Of a stretch of 64,000 nucleotides of DNA, positions 1 through 12,990 are shown piece after piece. The stretch covers positions 62,001-126,000 of the forward strand of contig VXAI01000098.1 of the NCBI GenBank assembly GCA_013399305.1. The letters are read 5' to 3'. Position numbers and translations under genes: made by a program. The notes below the pieces were generated by a model. It saw only the letters and a program-made list of their open reading frames with translations. It ran no database searches and had not been told where the DNA came from. How positions within the stretch are numbered: position 1 is the first letter of the stretch; each line of letters begins with the position of its first letter. The DNA comes from Rostratula benghalensis. Taxonomy: Eukaryota; Chordata; Aves; Charadriiformes; Rostratulidae.

Positions 1-3000
1 TTTAATTAGCTTATTACTTTTTATCTCAGAACGACATGACGGAAAGAATAAAAATGTCTCAAAACGTACACAAGCTTTTCAAAATCTCCAGTGATTAAAC
101 TCCACCCTGCGCCAGCATCAGGAATTTTATCATGGTTATATTTCCTTTAGATTCATAGTTGCTTTCTGATTAATTCTGTCTCTCTTTCTGAATATTCAGT
201 AAATTGTTGCATGTCCAAGTGCTCTGAATTCTCCCAGAGATGCACTGATTTACTTTGATCCCTGCCATTTATTAGTTCAGAAACCAGGAAGTAAAAGCTA
301 AGAGAAGGGAGAGGGCTGGGGAGCTCTCTTACATTGGTCCCCTTCAAAATTAGGACTAGAAGGGGGAGGAAAGAAAAAAAAAAAATAAAAGGCAAGCAAT
401 GAAAAATTGAAAGCTGGGGAAGTGTGCAAAACCAATCAAACCTGGAATTAAATTCATAATATTGAATTAAATTCATTCTGAAACAGCCAGTACCAGCAGC
501 CTCTCAGCACCTGGTCCTCTGATGCACATTTTCTCTGTGGACATAGACATTCTCTTATGAATCTTCTCAAAGCATGCCCAGTGGCTGGTCTTTCCATTTG
601 TAGGTCTTCACAATGTTCTCCCAAAGAAACCCACAACTTACAACCATCTGGGATGGATGGATGAAAGTTTATTTACTTCCCTGCAATGTGGGCCACAGAG
701 GACACACATCAGACCTCACACACAGGCTTTTCTCCTAGGCCCAGATGAAACCTGATTCGGGATCTAACACGAGAAAGAGTAGCACAGAATGTCAGCAGCC
801 ACCAAATTCTAATCTCTTTCAGCCTTCAGGATAATTTAGCCCCAAAAGCCATTCTGTGCCCAGGCTTTTCTCCTCAAGCAGTTTGCCACACGCTGTTAAG
901 TCAAGACAGATTGGTCCATCAGGCTTGGGATGTCCCAGCCCAGGAAGCACCCAGACCCATCTGCCCTGCCTTTTTCACTTTGTTTGAGGGACCAATGGCG
1001 AATGTGTAGTGTGATACCTGATGAATCAACAGGGCTTGCAATGTGATCATCCCCACTGGGATGCTGGGGAACCCACTGCTGTAGCGAATGGCCCCTGCTT
1101 CCAGCTTAGCAGTTCATGTAATACATGGCCTAGAAAATATAATTGAGATTTCTGCCCATCCTTTTCACTTTGGGTCTGAGAGCACAGCCTGACTTGTGGA
1201 ACATGCAGTCCAGCTTTCACTTCACCAAAATAGAAGGCTCAGCAAGAGCTAAAGCTTACAGACTTACTCATAGGATGGCATCATTACAGCAGGAGAGCTT
1301 GTGTGGAGGACCCAGCAGAGGTGGAGCAGGGACTGTGCCAAAAGAGCAAGGCTGGAAGATCATAAACTCGGAGGCCACGTTGCCCACAGAGAGGAGGGAG
1401 AAGCCTGGAGAGAGCAGGAGAGACCATCTCCCCATGCAGAGGGGGACAGGAGGCCACAATGTGAGCGTTGTCCCCGTTTGTACAAGTCAGATGTTGGACT
1501 GTGATCCCTGGGGACTGGCTGGGGTCCCACAGCAGCCATTATTCATATTTCCACTGAAACTCTGATGAGTGTTAATGCCAGAAGGAGGTAAAATAACATA
1601 GGAAGGAGGGGCAGAGAGAGACAGAGATACACCTAGAAAATACTCCTCCAGATGTCATCTCAAAACAGGATCTCTCTATCCTTTAGCAAAGGCATCCACG
1701 TAGGACTGATCACTTTTCCACCAGTCTTTCTTTAGGCCCCAAGAAGGCCTAAAGACAGAAAACAAACCACACAAAAACAAAATAGAAAGAAACAAAACAA
1801 GAAAGGCATCAGCAACTACAAAAAAAAGGAAAAGGAGGGTGGGGGAATCTACTTAGTGTTGACAGCAGATATTCAGAGCTGTTTGAACTTCATTGGTGGT
1901 ATGGTCTCACATTTCTAAGGCTCCTGACATAGGCATTGGCTCCAGGGGTGAGACCATCTGCATCTCTGTTTTGTTGGGATTGCTTCCACACAGAGGGCCA
2001 GGAAAGGCCGATGGATTTCGTCAGAACTGCCTTCTAAAATTCCCATCCTCTCTCCTGCCCCACCCCTCACCAAGAGGGAGGGATGGGAGGGCTAAAGTCA
2101 TTTCTAATTCTAGCCCCATTTTACTGCATGGTAGATCCCAGCTGCATTCAGACATAAACACCCTTCTCAGAGAATGGAACAGAGCACTTAATTCAGCAGC
2201 CAACTCTCACCTTACATTTCAGGGACAGTGTAAAAGTGGGGACATTTATCATAAGGAAACCTGGGTATCAAAACCATATCCTAACAATCCCAAATGCTCC
2301 AATGAAGGAAAATCTGACTCATCCATTTAAAACATGAAAGATCTCACCGGGGTGATGACTATGGAAAAAGTTGTAGTGAACCACCAGATCATGTCAATGC
2401 TGTTTGCTAATACTGGCCAACAATTAGCCCAAGTCATACAGTCTGGATCTGAAGCTGAATGCAAAGTTAAGAGAAGCAGGAGAAAAAAGTCTGTGACAGC
2501 AATGGGGTCCAAAGGCCCAGCAAATCGTGTCATTTGTTTCATAGCAATTGCCCTGCGAGGGGCAGGTTTCTTGTCTGTAAGAGCAACATGTGCAGAGATC
2601 AGGAGCCTGGTGCATTAAGAATTGTGCTCAGCAAAGCCAAACTACACTCCTGTTCTACTTCCACAGTTCCTGAAGTCTTCCATCCCTGGCAGAGTCTTTG
2701 CCACAGCCCCTGCCCTTCTTCAGAGCCAGAACACCAGATTATCTCCATGACCTGCTGCACAGTCACATCTCACCCCCAGAAGTCACTGCTTGCTGCTGAT
2801 GGCAGAGTATCACATCTTGGTGGATGGATGGTGGAAGGAAACATAGCTAAAAATACAGCTAAAAAATATACCTAAAAACCCAGTGTGTCCGTGGCCGACT
2901 CCACTTTGTCTCCAGTGATACCAGTGGAGAGAGAAGAGTATTAAAGCAGAGGGAGAACTCCCTCTTTGCTCCAGCAAACATTGCTTTTACATCCTGACTG

Positions 3001-4129
3001 TGCTGCTGGTGTTTATTTCCTCCTGTGCCCCCTGTCCCCCACAACTCTTGGCATCCCCCCCAGGCTACTCCGGAGTGCATAACTAGCATACGGCAGCAGG
3101 AACGGAACATCCAGGGGATGAGAGCTGCCTGCAAACTGCGAAGGGAGGCAGAAGCTAACACAAGGACTTACTGAGGAAAATCTGCATTTTATTTTGTTGA
3201 AAATTATTCTTGCATGCCTAGAGCCAGCAGCTCTGCTCTATAGACATGCTAATTATCTGGGAGTCACTGGAGGGGGCTGCTAACGCCCTCCTCTCCTTTG
3301 GGGGAACAAACAGACGGCTTTTTATTTGTGTGTCGGGTTTTTTTTTCCTCTGCCCTTCCCTTGTCATTCTGGCTAGTGAAGCAGATCTGCCCAAACCTCC
3401 CTCTTGCCAGAGGAGCTGCAGCAGCCCTTTCCTGAAACACTCCGTGGGTGGAAAATGTGTAACTTGACTCTACCCACGGGGCAAAACCCCCACCCTCCCA
3501 ACGCGGGATCTGGAGCCGCATCAGTCCTGCCGACAGGACTGCACTCCGGGCTCTCTGTGTCCTTAATCCACTGCACAAGCCAAACCCTCCAAGAACTAAC
3601 CCATCCAAATCCTGCACATGCACCCTTTCCCCCTTCAATCCTCATTAAAATCTTCCTCCCCCCATTGTGTATGCTCACTCCAGCCCCATCTTCATCTTCA
3701 AGTTTGTGATTCTTCCCTCTTCTTTCCAAACACAGCTCCATTCATCCGCACTGGCACATCCCATTGCAGTCACTGCCACAACTTTCCTCTTCCCATACCA
3801 TGGAAGCAGACAGAAATAATTTCATTTTCTCCTCCTCATTTGTAAGGATACTTTTACCCTCATCAACACTACTAATGAAGGTGAATTCACCATTATTTTT
3901 CTTGTCAGCCCCAAACAAGCCATTTTTTGGAAAAAAAATCACCAAAGCCTATCACTGTGGCAGCAAGCTTCTGACCTTCTGAAGTCAGTGGTGGCGGGGA
4001 GAGGAAAGGGAGAGAGGGAAGGAAGGAAAGGAGAAAAATGTTGGAAAGACAGGAGAACTGAAAGTTGTCTGGAGGCCCAAGTCCCAGACTGGGAATCAGA
4101 ACCCCCCAAACTTTTCTCCCAGCACTGGC
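1..4129. other. Intergenic, no gene recognised
   Basis: No coding frame over about 145 codons and no family match. It contains GGATGGATGG repeats (650-665, 2820-2832). A repeat-free AT-rich block at 3180-3300, including ATGCTAATTATCTGGGAG, may be regulatory. Confidence 0.5.
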
Positions 4130-4285
4130 AGCAATTCACAGCAAGGCCTTAGGCAATTCCCTTCACCACTCCGTGCCTGGTTTCCCCACCTGAAATGACA
4201 ATGATCATCACTCCTGCCTAAGGCAGAATGAAGGTTAATATTTGAAGAGTGCTCTAAGACATTTTTCAAAATATTATTAGCAGCT
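4130..4285 (+). repeat. MIR/CORE-SINE-like relic
   Basis: It has the order of an ancient MIR: a TTAGGCAATTCCCTTCACC segment, then CGTGCCTGGTTTCCCCACCT, an ATGACAATGATCATC segment, and a 3' tail of the 'GAGTGCTCTAAGAC' type. Strongly diverged; family level only. Confidence 0.6.
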
Positions 4286-5984
4286 TCTGTCCCTGGCGCC
4301 TTTTGGGAAAACTGTGGCCAAGTGACACATGCAAACTGAATGTTCTCAAGAAGTATTAAGGCCAGCTTCTTTGCTTGCCCACTTTCTTATGATGCTTCAA
4401 ATAATATACACATGGAGATGCTACACGCTTGATTCTTGTCCTGTTCGCTGCCACTCAGAGCATGTGTGCACATGCACACACAGGAACCAGAGCTGAACCT
4501 GGTTTCTGTTTGTCCATTCTCCATAGTGTCTTTTTCCTTGATTCCCCCCCAAATCCTCCAAAATGCATTGACAAGACTGAGCCAAACTTCAGGGATAGGA
4601 AGAAGAGGAGACTCTTTTCCCATGCACAGCCACCGGTTCCAGCTGGAGCTGGTTTATGGCAGTGCATGGTGGAAATCTCCCCATTCCTCGCTGGCCTGAG
4701 CACCATCCCTGAAGGAAGAAGGGTCTAATGAGAGCTCTGGCTGCCTTGCAAGAGGAGATTTACATTTTACAGAAAGTAAATGCAATGCCCACTTCACAGC
4801 AAGACTGTTCCACTTGTTTCATCGCTACAGACTGCACCACCACGGGGAAAAAGCACATTCTTTCTCTACCTCACCCAAGGCAAAGGAGGTGCTGCTGAAG
4901 GCACAGAAGTAGAGTGCAGAGAACAGAAATCCATCTCCTTGTGTCAGAGACTGAAAACTCATCTTAAGAGCTAATGTCCACGCTCAATTGTCAGCTATGA
5001 GAATGTCTTCTAGGACGAATGGTCTTGGAACCATCTCAGCAGGATGCTGGCTGAGGTGGGAGCAAAAAGGGAAGGAGGGAGACCTGCATCAGGCCCCATG
5101 GCACCTGCAAAACACCCCACCTCTACTGAGCCCCCAGGGTGGCTCCCTGGCACGTTCCCCAGGGCCACCAGACAAGCCCCTTTCACCAGGGGTAGGCAGA
5201 TGGACAGGCATGGGGAGAGGTGTAGCAGGAGAGAAGGGCCAGAAATGCACTTCTGGGAACCTCAGAAAAGAGGTGCCAAGTTAGAGAAGAGAAAGCAGCA
5301 CCTGACAGAGTCCAACAGAATGCAGCAGTGAAAGAGAAAAAGAAAGGAGCTGAGCGAGATGTTTTGTGGGCTGCTGCTGATTCCGGGGAGTCCTGCCCTA
5401 CTTCATTTTCCACTCACAGCCCCCACGAATCTCAGTTTCAGTCACAGACTTCCCCCTTTCCCCCAACACGCCCCCAGGGAGGATTCTCAACTAGGGCTGG
5501 GGGCAACCAGAACCGTCACACAAACAAGGTCTCTGATAACTGCCTTTCTCTGTAGTTTTCCTCTTTGACATGCATATTCCGTTCAGAGAAACCCCCTCTC
5601 CCCTCCCACGCTCTCACCCGCGCCATCTGGTTACGCTTTGCACCATGACGCGCTTCCTCTGTGGTTTATTTGCTTTTTTTAGCCAAACCCAAGAGAGGGA
5701 GAGAAATACCCTGTTTGCTTTGGGGATGAACTACCCACCCCCCCACGCACATCGGCTTTATTTATTACAGAGGTTTTGTGTGGCAGATTAGGGGAAGGTT
5801 GGGCTTTCGTTTTGTTTTTGTTTTTTTTTCCCCCCATGAAGCTAATAAATGAGCTCTTCACAGCATCTGCTGTAGATTATTAAAAGCTTTATGAGGCTGT
5901 TGATTTTGAAAAACATTGTCAGGTGATAGGGCAATGTGATCTAGCGGTCTGAGTGGGAGGGGGGCCAGGGGAGTGCAGAATCAG
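4286..5984. other. Intergenic, no gene recognised
   Basis: Short overlapping frames only. A block at about 5830-5940 (AAGCTAATAAATGAGCTC and GTAGATTATTAAAAGC) is repeat-free and TAAT-bearing, another weak candidate regulatory element. Confidence 0.45.
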
Positions 5985-6115
5985 AGCACCTGGTATCTCC
6001 CTCTGTGCCTCAGTGTCCCCATCACAGAAATAGGACTCATTCTTGCCTGTCACCGGAGCACTGGTGAGAGCTTGGCTTCTGTAAATTCTTCATACACAAA
6101 GCATTCTAGAGATGC
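5985..6115 (+). repeat. MIR/CORE-SINE-like relic
   Basis: It contains CTCTGTGCCTCAGTGTCCCC followed by ATCACAGAAATAGGA, matching the MIR core (tgtgcctcagtttccccatctgtaaaat) with substitutions, and a tail with AAAGCATTCTAGAGATGCTAAA. Confidence 0.65.
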
Positions 6116-9100
6116 TAAATATTTGTAGTGCTTACACCTATGAATTACTCAACAGGCACAGAATATCAAAGACCGCCAGCCCCTCGCCAATACAGGCCAG
6201 TAACACCCAGATTTTAAAGGCTGAAAGGCATCCTGATGACCACCTACTTTCCCAGTCCAACGCAGCACGAGAGGTGAAGCTACACTGAACCCAGAGAGCC
6301 TGTCCCACGCTGCTGCAGTGAGCACAGCTGGAAGAGGGCCCAAACTTCTTAGCTCCCAGCCCCGTAAGTCAGCCCTCTGAAGTATGCTGTATTTGACAGC
6401 AGGCACACAAAGAGGAGCTTTAAGAATTGCTTTGTCCTGGGTTTTGACAGCTGATTTCTACAATTGCTAAACATTCCCATTCAGTTTATACACCAAGTCT
6501 CCGCTCTTACACAGTCCACTGTTCTTCAGGAACAACACAGGTCTTCATCAAATGTGTTTATGGCTTGTATGGTCATTTACCAAAAAACCTTCCTATTGTG
6601 CCATACCCACTCTCCACAAGGTCCTTATCACAGAAGACAGACTCCTCTTCTTTGGGTAAGTTCTCGCACGATGATTGCACTAGGAGTCATCTCCACTTTT
6701 GATAGGTGGAAGCTGCTCCCACAGCCCTTTGTATTTCTGCAAAGGGATGCAGGAGTCCCGCAGCCTTCCCCAGCCTGCCTTGTGACTGGCTTCAGCATTT
6801 CCAGCAAGCATTTCAAACTTTGCCTGGGTCACAGCCACTTTGCCAAACGTGTGCATGTGCGCACACGGCCCATTAATCCTCTTTGCTCCAGACTTGATTT
6901 AATTTAACATTAGGTTTGGATGAGTAATTTTATCCTGCAATACAATTCAAGGTGATAGATGAGACTACAAGCAGGTGATAGCCCAGGCTTGACTTCCCCC
7001 TGCCTCCTGAGAAAGCACAGTTGGCCAGGTTGCATGAAGAGATTTACTGCTGTTCCAAAGTAGGGCTTCCAGTGGGGAAAATCAAGGAACAGAGATTTCA
7101 ACTCTCATGGAAGGCTGGGCAGGAGGAAGGAACCAGGGGGGAGGGAACTGGTGAGGCAAAGCCCAAGCAGAATGGCTAGGATCCAGGGAACAGTATATCA
7201 GGGCACCCTCTTTCTCCTCTCAGGTCTCCCCTCTTGCACGGATTGACTCTTTGGAGGGCAGTCTCACAAGAGGGAGATAATGTCACATGTGCTGCGTGTG
7301 CGCACGTACGTGTGTACACCAATCTGCTTGGAAAATGGAAAACAAGAAGCTGAGACTACAATGACTTGGGATAAGTCCTCCACTGAAAACTCCTCTGTCT
7401 CTGCTCCACTGGTAGAGAAAGTGTCTGTAATCAGATGGATGGATCTCAGAGTATGCTTCAGTAGCCTGACTGCCATCAGATTAATGAGGTATGAGAGCAA
7501 TTCCAAGAAATGATGACAAAAGTGTCCCCATTCCTTTCCCAGGCTGACCTGGAGACCCCATTAATGCCAAGTGATCAGACAGAGTCTGCACCAGGATGTT
7601 GCAATGGGGAAAGAGTGGTGTCAGTCCTTTCCAAGCTCAACCACTGTCTCCTTTTCAAACAGATGATGGCACCATCCCTTGAGACACAACTGTCATTCCA
7701 GCAGCCACCCTCACCAGCTGACAGGCTACAATAAGACAGGAGGGCCAGCTTGCCCAGACAGAAACCTAAGGTGCCCTCACCTACACTTAACACAGGGGGT
7801 AAAACTGCATACATCAGCCCCACCAGCCAGCAGCAAGGTGGGAGTGAGCTGCCAGTCCAAATGCCTTTATAGCTTATTGTAAACATGTCTTAGTTTTGTT
7901 GAGGATTTTAGTTCCACCGAAGCTTAAAATACAGAAAATCAGTCTGTACAAGAGAATGGACACTTCATTCTGGATAGAAACTCCCACTTGTTAAATGAAT
8001 GATGTGCAAATTGTTATACTGAACTTGAAAGTAAGCATGGAACTCGCAGAGCACAGGAGAGAGTGAGAGCAAAATCAGTGCCTTGTATGACTTTTTGTCT
8101 TTGGCTCTCTGTGCTGTACAGATGATGCTGGGAATCCTTCAGATGCAAGCTAGAAACCCTAGAAGTTAAAACCAAAAAAGCTCTTTCAAAGATAAACTGG
8201 CACAGAGGAGAAAAACCAAACTGAAGCGGAGCAGATTTGCAGCTGAAAGTCCGTGTCATCTCATGACTTTGAAAATAGATAGATTTACTGCAGAAGAAAG
8301 ATTAGCAGTGGCAGGCAGGTCCCAAGAGGCCACAGGGAGCATGTAGCAGCCTCTGAGCTGAAAGAACAAAACATGGAAGCCAAGTCAGACGCTCAGACCT
8401 GTGCACACACCCCAGTGTGGTCTGCAGGTCCAGTAGGTCCCACCAGTTAGAAGGTTTGATGCCTGTCCCTAAATACCTCACCAGTGCCTAGGCATTCAAT
8501 CTTTAAGAGTCTAGAGCCATAGCACCATCCCCATTCCTACCACACTAGGTGGAACTGTGTTCTTGGGGGAACTTGCCCTGTGTGGTCCTCTGAAAACAAA
8601 CTCTTACTTTGGGACCCGTGTGGTTGTCCCCATTCCTTACCCTGCAGTGCCCCTTATGGCCACCTTGGGAAAGAATAGTCACAAGTCAGTTGTACAAGCA
8701 ACCCTGGGTTAGCTCATGTGTATGATACATCTTCCAAATGCTACTCCTTTCCCCACGAATAACAACTGCAAGATCTAGTTGAAAGACAAGAATCTCCCTC
8801 CCTTTTACATTTAAGCAAAACCCCAATATCAGCAGGTTTCCTGTCTCCCCTTTTCCCATATGATGCGATTTCTTCTGCTTCAGTGAATGTAGAACTGGCC
8901 TACACCATTACTAGGAAGCATTCCAGACATTATTCACTAATAATTTACATGAAATATGCACCTTGGAATGCTTGTTTGGACAGCAGCAAATTCCACCTTT
9001 TGCCCATCCAGAAGTTACAAAGCCCTTTTTGACAGGGCTTCACAGCAGAAGAGATGACACAGTGCACTCCAATTTTCACAGGAAGAACGTCCCGTGTTTT

Positions 9101-11029
9101 TCATACAAGGTGTTCACACAAAGAAGGAATCTGATTCACCCAAAAGGATTTGAAAAGAGCAGACAGACAGGGTATAGCCTTGAGGACTGGTCCATTTTAT
9201 TAATAAAATGGCACAGGGAATGATTCCTTTTTCGTGCATATATTTTTGGTTTTCTTTTCCCACTCCTGCTGCTGAACCTTACACTATCCTTTACTAATAC
9301 CTATCTTAATTCTCTGTAGTTTACCCTTCACCCTTTTTGCAGCCAGTCCTGGGTGATGCCTGGCAGCAGAACCATCACCACCCAAGTCCATCCCACACTG
9401 TCTCTTGCAATGGAAGTTACAGGGAAGGGCAAGCTCTGAATTCTTAGGACACTTTGCTGGAATGACACAACGTGTTTCATGAAAAGGGTTTTCCCAACCA
9501 CTACTGTGATGTGCCATTCCTGCACTCCCAGTGCCAGAACTGAGTGCTTACCTAATCTCTATCAAACAAGTAAAACGTGAGACCCTTCTGGGTTAAAGGA
9601 CAGAGATGAGGAACCAAGATGCAAAAAGAATTAGGAATATTTCCTGAAAGTATCTGAGGAGTTGAGCCTATTGAACATCCTTAGCATCTGACCCTAAATG
9701 AATACATTCCTGGCAGTGGGTGGGGAGCGGAAGGAAGCAGCTTTATAAAATATTATTGATAATGCCATGCATACAAAAATGAGACATGTAATTTCAGTAA
9801 CACAAATGCTAACAGCAGCCTTTTTTCTAAATAACTGTCTACCAGATTAAATGGCAGATAGAGACGTAAAATTCCTAGGTAGATTTATGTCCACTTTGTG
9901 CCTTTTTCAGAACAGTTGTTAATGTGTAACATTAGGGCTAAATTAACTGAGGCTGCTCTACGACTTACTCTCCTTTTCTGGTGAAGAACTACAATGCCAT
10001 GTGCCTTAGAGGGATGCCATGTAAATGAGTTGCTATTTGCAAACCGCTTTGAAGATAAAAAGGAAGATTTACCACAAACCTACTGAGAGGCAGAGAAAGG
10101 CATTACCAAAAATCTGACCAGACCATGGAACATGGCAGGCAGCCACTGCTACAGAGCAGCCATGGGAAAGAGTTTTTGGTGAGCAGCAGTGAGAGACACT
10201 GCATCTCAAAGCCTCAACAAGCAGTTTTCAGAGTTTCCTCTTGGCACCTTTTGCAAGAGGCAGGTAGGAAAGTAAAAGGCAACTTGTCAAAACACACAAG
10301 AAGATCCATTTGGCCAGCACACAGGTCTGGCAGTTCTTGGCTCCATTCCTACACCCACCTTCACAGTAAAGCATTAAGGAGGTACAGCAGGAAAGAGGAA
10401 TAGTTTATGTTAGCAAGGGAAGAGGTGCCATAGACTTGGAAGTTGTGAGAGAGAAGAGAGCCACAAAACAGTTAAAACGTAAAGAACATAAAACAGTGAA
10501 GACTAGAGGAAAGCCTGGGGAGAAGTGCAGGAAATCCATGTATTGGGTATTCCTGTTCAGAGAGGCAGAATGATTCTCTCAGCAGCCCTGCCAGCTGCAG
10601 GGCAGAGCTTTCTGCAGGATTCACACAGGAGAAGGGGTTAATGAGAAAGGACGAGAGAACTGCACAAATAAAATAAGAAATGACATTCTGGCCAATGGAG
10701 CATCTCTGGGCTGGGGAAAAACCCAGAGAACTCACTTGGTTCTATTTTCTGTTCTGCCTGAGGATGAGCTCTGGGCTGAAACTTCACCTTTAATCTCATT
10801 CCTGCATTTGAACAGAGCTGTGATGCCACAGCAAGGGTTTATCTAAAAACCTCTGAATGAACCCACAGTTATTGAGAATTAATCATCCCACACACCCCCT
10901 TACCAAGAACTTGGAACCAGTCATCTTTGGGATGCAGCTTCCCAGCTGATGCACCTGTCCAGAACCCTTCAAAACAGGAAAAAAAATAAGGAAGCACTGT
11001 GGTTAAATCACTGATAGGAAATGCTGGCT
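6116..11029. other. Intergenic, no gene recognised
   Basis: Nothing convincing. There is a small purine-pyrimidine alternation at about 7285-7312 (GTGCGCACGTACGTGTGTAC) and a faint MIR-like tail near 10020-10065. Confidence 0.5.
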
Positions 11030-11215
11030 TAATCTCCAGCTCTCCCACAGAATTCCTGGGTGACCTTGAGAGAGTCCCTAATTGCTCTGTGCCTCAGTTC
11101 TCCACCCATAACAAAGAGATCATTAAATAGCCATGAAATCACAGTGAAAGTTAATTAATTCAGCATTCATGAGGTCTTGATACATTAAGGGGATCGCAGA
11201 GCACATTTGAATAGA
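11030..11215 (+). repeat. MIR/CORE-SINE-like relic
   Basis: CCTGGGTGACCTTGAGAGAG is followed by TCCCTAATTGCTCTGTGCCT and CAGTTCTCCACCCATAACAAA. This is one of the better preserved MIR core regions in the window, with a degenerate tail around 11170-11210. Confidence 0.75.
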
Positions 11216-11310
11216 AATATCACAGCTAGTCCCACATGAGCTTGTCCATCCACACAGAGACCAGCTCAGTTCACAGAAGCAGCAGAGTCATGACTGTGGC
11301 CATCCGCCCA

Positions 11311-11350
11311 GGTTAATTAACCCTACTTCTCAGGTAATTAGGCAATTACC
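11311..11350. promoter_or_regulatory. Paired palindromic homeodomain/HNF1-like sites
   Basis: A perfect 12-bp palindrome GGTTAATTAACC lies at 11311-11322. Eleven bases on, 7-bp arms GGTAATT (11333-11339) and AATTACC (11344-11350) form an inverted repeat around a 4-bp spacer. Both match paired TAAT-type homeodomain or HNF1 half-sites. Confidence 0.4.
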
Positions 11351-11559
11351 TTGGGTGGAGTACCTCTCTAACAGGCACTCTCTCTTCTCCAGATTATGAT
11401 TAGCTCATTCCCAGGTAGGTAGGAGATCTCTGCCTGGCAATGACTAGACACAGCCAGCCATTACACAGCACATCCAGACACAGCTCCTTTCAGGTGTTCC
11501 TCCTGGTGTGAGCACAGGAGCATCAGCCACAGGTGGCCAAGAACATGCTTGGTTGCTCT

Positions 11560-12990
11560 TCACAAACAGGTATCTATGGTGTTTTTTGTTCCTACTTGTT
11601 ATTATATTTGGTGAAGACACTGGGGATTTACTTATCCCAGTTAATATAAATAAAAATGGAGAAAGAAACAGTGGTATTGTATTACAGAATTGTTTAAAAG
11701 TGGAACAACTTAAAGATGCAGTAACCACAGGATTGATTTGATTTTTTAGATCCTTAGTAAACTACTTAAAAGAAAAAGGAATGAAGGAACAGAGAGCAGG
11801 GGGAATGCCAACCCATCACAGTAACTGTTGGGCCACTTTAGAAACTGCAACAGGAGCTTTTGTGTACAGGATTCGAGGGAGGTAGAATGAAATTGGGGAA
11901 GTTCAGAAAATACATACAAAATTCAGCATCCTTAATATGTGGGCCATTTAGAATATAAATTATGTCAAGAGTTTCAGATAGGAAATTAAAGTAGATAATA
12001 AGAAAACATGAGAAGAAATACATTTAATAATAAAGACTCTCTTAAGCCAGAAGAACACATAAGTAAGAAGCAAGAAGGATGTATGGATGATTATAAGCCC
12101 TCGGTCCCTTTAAAAGAAAGTAGTAGGAAAGTTAATTGTGTGTCTTTCCTCTTCCTTTGAGGACAATGGAGAGATTCCTATTCCAAAAGCCCTTTCAATA
12201 GGAAATCAGAACGTGGCCTCAGCAGACACCAAAATCTCCAAGGAGGAAGTTATGAACCGAGCAGAGCAACTCACGGACAGTAAATCACCAGGGCCAGATG
12301 GTGTTCAACTGCAGGTTCAGAAGGGATTAAAGTCTCCAGTGATGGACTGGCCAACACAGCTTCACAGTAACTGCTGCTGAAGAGTATAAAGTCAGTAAAA
12401 TGATGCTGGTCTTTACAACCCCCCTGCATGGTCCCCAGATACCAGCCATTAAAGCCCTACAAAGTTGACTTTGGTCACCTTATTGGAAGTCTGTTTAAGG
12501 GTATAACAGCACAACAGTTGGACAATCCAATGCTGCTAATTCAGCAAGGCTGCTTTAAGGTAAACTGCTCACTGTTAAATGATGAACTATTTAAAATTCT
12601 TTATAAACCATAGAAGCTCAAGAAATTCACCTTGGCCCTTTACAAGACACAGTGAAATCAACTCTTGCATATGGAGCCCAAATACAAGTGAGGCCACTAA
12701 GAGTTGTGTTTGACTCGGTCAAAAGGACTACCAAGAAATCAAACAGGTATTGGACCAGTGTTGACAATGAGCAATCCCACAGATGATGTTAATGGTGTGT
12801 GGCAGTTACTGGTGGGAGCCAGGATGTATCCTTCGTATCCCTTCTCATCTTCTTTCAATGAACAGAATTGTCCAGATGGAAAAGAAAACACTGGTGTGAA
12901 TTTCACCTTCCCCAATAGCACTACCAGAGCCCCAGGGAGAATACACCTCAGCTGCTGTCAAACTTGTGATTTAATCCCAAAAGTCGCCTG
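11560..12990 (+). mobile_element. Possible decayed retroelement
   Basis: This stretch is A-rich on the plus strand, unlike its flanks, and broken into short frames by stops and shifts. At about 12190-12315 a fragment contains ISKEEVMNRAE and then SKSPGPDG, which resembles the '(K)S.GPDG' motif near the start of non-LTR reverse transcriptases (CR1/RTE type). The remaining frames (for example 12428-12613) are protein-like but unrecognised; a gag-like origin from an old endogenous retrovirus is another possibility. No flanking LTRs or target-site duplications were found. The call is tentative. Confidence 0.3.

Noticed and set aside
10000..10070. MIR-like tail
   Set aside because: Only a short resemblance to the 3' tail without the core; too weak to annotate.
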